Part shown: positions 58,526-64,000 of the stretch, one piece after another | How the letters are laid out: each line of letters opens with the position of its first letter | How positions within the stretch are numbered: position 1 is the first letter of the stretch | Assembly: GCF_964355755.1 (NCBI RefSeq) | Contig: NC_092670.1 | Location: forward strand, 40,721,795 to 40,785,794 | From: Antedon mediterranea | Lineage: Eukaryota; Echinodermata; Crinoidea; Comatulida; Antedonidae | DNA length: 64,000 nt | Direction of reading: 5' to 3' | The notes under the pieces: model-generated | What the model saw: only the letters and a program-made list of their open reading frames with translations | Database searches by the model: none | Told to the model about the DNA's origin: nothing | Translations under genes and position numbers: made by a program

Positions 58526-59165
58526 TTAGGCAAAGTTCTCTTCTCTGGAAGCCCTTGATTCTTTGAGGCATTCAACTCCTCTAGTTGCACTTTATTTACA
58601 TACATACCTATTTACAACCTATGTAAAACATTGTGTTGTGTACTATCAAAGTAGTAACAAGTTGAACACTACAAAATGGCATGCATTTGCTTCAATTAAA
58701 ATTAAAGCATTTACATATCCTGAGCATAATTTACACCGAATTAGTTTGCTACAGGACGTGAACTCGTTTTATGTGTTGTTGGAATGTCATGAAATGTAAC
58801 AAATTCAATATTCATCAATTAGATGTAAACACTGGTAATAGTTAACATTTGAACATTCATCAACATTTGTATTCCCGTAGGGAAAGTGCAGATCGCTATC
58901 AAATTCCCCGAGGTTATTATCCAATTCTATCTTTGTTTTCCATTGAATCCAAAGTATGTTAATATAATATTTCAGTTTTGGTCGAGCGACTTCGCATGAG
59001 AACAGAAAGTAAAAAATAAATTGAGTGTGCGAGCCCATTAATTTTGATTTATGGGGTACAGAAAAAATTTAAAATAATATTTTGTCAGAAAATATGACAA
59101 CAAAATATACATTTAGCCTAGAAAAACATAACCTCATAAAATGACACCATGTTCTATCATTATAA
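58526..59165. other. Presumed KCNQ intron 1, no recognised feature
   Basis: Open frames of about 78 codons without domains; no exon supported. Confidence 0.4.
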
Positions 59166-59375
59166 CACATTCTATCTGTTCATTTTGACGCTCATGAGGA
59201 AACTTAGTTGGTGCTTGATTCCATCAAGTTCATCACACATTCTATCTGTTCATTTTGACGCTCATGAGCAAACTTAGTTGGTGCTTGATTCCATCAAGTT
59301 CATCACACATTCTATCTGTTCATTTTGACGCTCATGAGCAAACTTAGTTGGTGCTTGATTCCATCAAGTTCATTA
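59166..59375. repeat. 70-bp tandem repeat, three copies
   Basis: cacattctatctgttcattt starts at 59166, 59236 and 59306; each copy runs to tgattccatcaagttcat. Copies are nearly identical. Confidence 0.95.
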
Positions 59376-59504
59376 CAATATCATTTTCTTTTTTTTGATT
59401 ATCAATTTGAATTTTTTTCTTTTTACTACCATACGTTTTTATATTTTGTTTTATATTGTATTGTATCTATGTTTCTAAGCTCAAGAAAACAAATTTAATG
59501 TATG

Positions 59505-59550
59505 TAATATTATGTGACAATAAATTGAATCTTGAATCTTGAATCATTTA
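59505..59550. repeat. Possible retroelement 3' tail
   Basis: gacaataaattgaatcttga followed by atcttgaatc is the kind of short 3' tail repeat seen at ends of non-LTR retroelements (CR1/L2-like). No coding part is present. Confidence 0.4.
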
Positions 59551-59816
59551 TATTAAATTATCATTCTTTTTTATTATCTGCACCATGGAGAAATAACTTA
59601 TAAAATACAATAACTTTTGTTATGTGTGTTGGTATTTGTGTTTTTTAGATGATATAGTTTTTATCTTTTGGTATTGTATAATAGTATTTTTTAACTCACA
59701 AGTATCATATGGATTAGCATTATTCTGATATCCTTTTTAAATAATATAATATATTATGATTATGTTTTTATTCTAAATAAATCTAAACAAATAAACGTCA
59801 AATAAGTTTAGAAATA

Positions 59817-59935
59817 AACTGTATCAGGTTGTGATAGTGGGATCACTTTGCATACATTTAAAATGTGGGGGCTTAAACTGTATCAGGTTGTGATAGTGGG
59901 ATCACTTTGCATACATTTAAAATGTGGGGGCTTGA
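59817..59935. repeat. 59-bp tandem duplication, two copies
   Basis: aaactgtatcaggttgtgat to aaaatgtgggggctt occurs twice in a row, explaining the 62-codon frame. Confidence 0.93.
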
Positions 59936-62067
59936 TATATTCTGAATCCGCAACAACAAGCATAAACATTTGTTGTAGAGGTTTTTTTTGTAAGCTTGCA
60001 TGTAACATACTATGTTACAACATTCCAAACATTTGAATGAAGGAGGCGTAATTGCATTACGGTAATGTAAATCATTACATTTAATTCATCAAGAAGATAA
60101 TAACATTCAAAATATTTGGATGCTTTAATTATGTTCCTGCGGTTGCTTTGTCTAAATACATACTTTTTTCCCATTTCATTACTTTTATTTTACCACAATT
60201 CATAGACACGGAAATAATGATAATAAGTAATAATACATTGAAAATGAGATTCAATTCGATAAATTTAACAGCATAAAAATAGCAAAATCAATTAAATTTG
60301 AGATAATAGCAAAGAAAAAAAATTTCAGGATCATAACAAGTATAATTACCCAGACAACCAAAGGGACGAAAACAAACCAAATAGTAATGAGAAACACATA
60401 AAAGAGAAAATGATTATCAAAAACTAGAAAAAAAACCACATAATCTCAATTACAATGAAAACAGCAATATTATCAAATCTAAAACATTAACAATAAGAAC
60501 TATACTGCTCATTTCATAGACTTCTTTAATATGGAGGATTGTTCAATTGGTCCATACAAGAAACATTGATACATGATGGATAATGGATAAATAATAGATT
60601 ATTTCAAATGTATTACTTTAAACGATGCACATAAAATATTAATTTCACTAATAAACTCTTTTGATATTGATTCTATTAATTTATTAGCTACAAGTTCTAT
60701 CTTTGAATCGGTTCCATCTTATATGTATGCTACTGTTTAGCATCATGGTTTGATAGACGACGAGATTTCGGCAAAGCTTTGAAGATATCTGTAGCTTATA
60801 GATGAGAACGCTGATAGTATTGCAGTAAAGCGTGCAAAGCATTAAATTTTCATTATTTCAGATCGTCATAAAACCCACTATATATTCAAGTTGAATTCAC
60901 TCTAAACTGTTTTCAATATCTGATAATCAAAAGTAACGGTACTATATTTTGCATAGACACTATGAACTCAACAAGTAGAGCACTGTCAGAACTCTTAGAT
61001 TTAGGCTCTTAATATCTATTGCTTTATTTAAATGCAAAAACTAGGCTCTATACAAGCAGTTGTTTTTCTGCAATGTACAAAATGTACAATATACCAAATA
61101 TACAATACTAAATATATATAAAAAAATATACACTAAATATATACAATACTAATAGAAAATACATAATAATAATATGATGTGAGATTTCTGTTTCCAAACT
61201 TTTTTTATGTTTTGTAGTTTTGTTAAATTTGTTTGGTTTGTAGGCTTTTGTCCTGGTTTACTTATATTTTTCCCCCACTTATTTCATCAAGCACATTGGG
61301 ATGTGATTTGTGGATTGCACAATACATTAACAATAACATGACTATTAATATACAAATAATGAATAATTTAGTATATAAAGTTCTTATATTAGTGCTATAC
61401 TGTATATCCCAACTGAAGGACAATGAGAGTATCTTGTCTACTGGCATTTGGCACAGACATGTCTCGAACCTATGCCTCCCACATGCTAGTCCAATTCCTT
61501 TACCATTAAGTCATATAGTTCTTGTGCATTATATTGGATCATAAAATGTAATTTCAATAATCGTCATTGGATCCAATGTTTTGCACATTGTTTACGTATC
61601 ACACTTGATATTTGCATTTACTTAATGGAACTTTAATCAATTGTTTTCATTTATTCATATCTAATTTGCATCTAATTTGCATACATAACAATGTAGCATA
61701 GTTGGTTTTCGATCAAATTTCAAACTGCAAACAAGAAAAGTGTGACCTTAGGAGAAATCATTTTGTTCATAATGAAAACAATGCTGACAGAACAATGAAG
61801 ACTGCAGTGTAAGATCCTTAATTAGTTAACGCCGATGAAACAAAATACGCAATCGGAGAACGTAGAAATAAGAAGAGATGGGTTTGATTACAGAGGGATA
61901 ACTATCTTTGATTTTCCTCGAGGCATAAAGAAATTGTGGCATACGCTGTGATTCTGTGAATTGCAGACAATTATGAATTGAGCATGGTGAGAATGATTGA
62001 ATAACCATCAAAGTGTGGTTCCTAACTATTAACACTCAGCAAAAGTCTCTTAGACAGAAAACTACAC
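59936..62067. other. Presumed KCNQ intron 1, no gene seen
   Basis: AT-rich, with short AATA/TATA tandem words at 61090-61160 and one tRNA-like head at 61442-61512 (listed separately). No supported exon. Confidence 0.4.
61442..61512 (-). mobile_element. tRNA-like SINE head or tRNA pseudogene
   Basis: On the minus strand TGACTTAATGGTAAAGGAAT (A box) and AGGTTCGAGACAT (B box) lie at tRNA spacing; stems are imperfect. Confidence 0.5.
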
Positions 62068-62203
62068 TAAAGAAATGTGATGTGCCCATATATGGACATG
62101 ATGATGTCATATCACTACCATATTTGGGCATTTCACTACAATATTTGAAAACATCACACGTTTTTGTCAAACTAGTTTGATAGTGGGGACAGAGCTTTAG
62201 AAT
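62068..62203. mobile_element. MITE family B copy (opposite orientation)
   Basis: aaatgtgatgtgcccatata begins it, with cacgtttttgtcaaactagt and ttgatagtggggacagagct at the right end. Confidence 0.82.
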
Positions 62204-64000
62204 GAAATGCAAGTGTTGCTACACTTGCGTAATCACAGAGTAGATGCTCATTTTCATGACAGGAAAGGGCATTAATCAATCAAATTGAATGTTCCACATC
62301 ATGTTCTGTACTACCATGTGACATGACTTACAATTTTGCATTGAAAAACAACATTGCAACAACTTCATTCTCTAGTGTTAGGAACATTATTACCACAGAC
62401 ATTTTAGACACATGGAAACATACTTCCACAATGTTGCAGCTAATCAGCGCAGTTGGTTTTTACCATAGCGGTATTGTAACCTCCCGTGTAACCTTTGATG
62501 GAGAGAGGCAAACATAAGTAAAGTTTCTCGCCTAAAAGGACACAAGCAATGTAACCAAGTCAAATGTACAACACACTGCACTTAATGCTCTCCATTAATT
62601 ACGTCTTATATCAAGGCCGTTGTGAGAGGTTAAATAAAGACAAGACAAAGATGTTTTAAATATAATTCTTAATATAAAATACGACGATCTATGCTGGTAA
62701 ATTAGGGTGGGTGTCTCATGCTGGCTATGGTCGTGTATATATTAATTCTTTTCATGTCTAATGCTTATTATCGAAACTTCTCTATTGTAATATACACACA
62801 TACTATGACTAGTATATATACATAAAGATGCCCACAACAATTTATGAAATCTAACAATTCACCTTGATTGAAGATGATGCCAACCTACTTATAGGTTCAA
62901 TGTCATTCAATTAGAATTATTAATAAACTTAATATTCTGTAATATGCATAAATTAACATTTCAAAATGTAGCTTGTTAGAGCAAAATTGAGACAATTCAG
63001 TTACGGTTGGGCGATTTGTGAAAGAGCAGCTGACGACACTGACGTTTATCTTTTGAGAAATACTGACAAATATGAAATAATTAATGTAAAGAAAAAGTTT
63101 TAAAGACATGGTCAAATGGAAGACACCCATCCTAAGAACAAGAAGTCACATGTTCTAATTTTGAATTCATTTAACAAATTTATGGAATTTTATTTGTCTG
63201 ATAAGAGTGTTTAACAGCATTTAGCACACATTTAACTTTTTTATGCTTTTAATAAATAAAGATGTATTTCCCCCAAAACATGACAAACTTGAATCAATCA
63301 TTTTGTAGTTTTAATATTAATTATTCACTTTCGAAAACCGAAAAAAATAAAAAGTCAGATTGCCTCTTTAACACAATTTTTGTTTTATTATTTTTTTCAT
63401 GAGGACAGTGTTTAATGAGTGAGTATTGATGTGTACTTGATATTTAAAAGTCATCTTGAATCTGTATCAAACTAATGACCTTTGCAGAGGAACCAATTTT
63501 AAGAATTTGAAGCTATTTCTGATCTGTTGATTGAATTGTCTAATGATCAATAGAATATAAACTGTTTAGATGTATTACACAGTAAGATCACAGACTATAT
63601 ATATACTGAAAATATAAATAAGCACATTCTTTAAAAATGATAAATTAAGTGGGTGACTTAAGGATAACATATTCTAGATTAGCCTTTGAATTAGGCGCGT
63701 GGGGGTACATTAAAATGTCATCTTCTTTAATCAATTAGTTATGGGGACATTAAAGGTCATTCTATGGCATGTCTAAACAACTGTTTTTTTTTAGTAATTT
63801 TAAGACAAGTAGGGTTACCCTGGTGTACTACTAGTGGACAGATGAGAGTGTCTTAATTAACAGCACTGATCCGATGTGACCCTTAGGGGAGAAGCATGTA
63901 GTTGAACAGTGTAACATCCAAGTCCATAGCGCCATGAACAATGATCGTTTCAATGGCACTATTCAAATTATTATTAGTAGTAAAATTTGACAAGAAAAAA
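62204..64000. other. End of window, no gene seen
   Basis: Open frames under 80 codons without domains. A MITE family C fragment lies at 63249-63375 (taaagatgtatttcccc at the left, gattgcctctttaac at the right, with ttattcactttcgaaaa inside as in the 32.6 kb copy). Confidence 0.45.

Overview
The window is AT-rich eukaryotic DNA. It has spliced genes with standard GT-AG introns, many tandem satellites, and several families of small inverted-repeat transposons and tRNA-derived SINEs. The gene set (KCNQ potassium channel, HDDC2, mitochondrial ribosomal protein S28, an L-galactose-dehydrogenase-like aldo-keto reductase) and the repeat types fit an invertebrate deuterostome, most likely an echinoderm. 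That taxonomic call is inference. No prokaryotic, organellar or CRISPR sequence was seen.

Layout. 1-1.75 kb: the 3' end of a Ty3/gypsy-type retroelement ORF whose integrase C-terminus is fused to an intact-looking OTU cysteine protease domain. 2.8-6.9 kb: a tandem pair of tRNA-like SINE units, a 109-bp near-perfect palindrome, and about 20 copies of a 132-bp satellite. 8.06-10.46 kb (+): an unrecognised four-exon gene of 304 codons with a basic/charged coiled-coil end; its introns hold several foldback transposons. 12.37-15.56 kb (-): a complete ten-exon aldo-keto reductase of 371 aa. 16.67-22.59 kb (-): complete six-exon HDDC2 (203 aa); its fourth intron carries about 55 copies of a 67-bp satellite that begins inside the end of a transposon. 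22.76-23.60 kb (+): two-exon MRPS28 (208 aa), divergent from HDDC2 across a 169-bp shared promoter. 23.6-29.1 kb: no gene seen. 29.1-54.65 kb (-): ten exons of a KCNQ (Kv7) voltage-gated potassium channel, from S1 to the C-terminal coiled coil. The first coding exon lies outside the window or was not found. The KCNQ introns are full of minisatellites and small transposons. 54.7-64 kb: probably the large KCNQ intron 1, containing a 42-bp minisatellite that creates 250-600 codon open frames on both strands; these look like artefacts.

MRPS28 acts in mitochondrial translation, HDDC2 is a nucleotidase-type HD hydrolase, the aldo-keto reductase is a soluble NAD(P)H enzyme, and KCNQ is a plasma-membrane channel; nothing suggests a joint pathway. 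The most unusual points are the OTU-integrase fusion, a 48-bp exon/intron-boundary duplication that gives KCNQ four tandem copies of one splice donor, a satellite seeded at a transposon end, and HDDC2's 3' UTR being made of a transposon. I did not find convincing evidence for a wholly new biological system.
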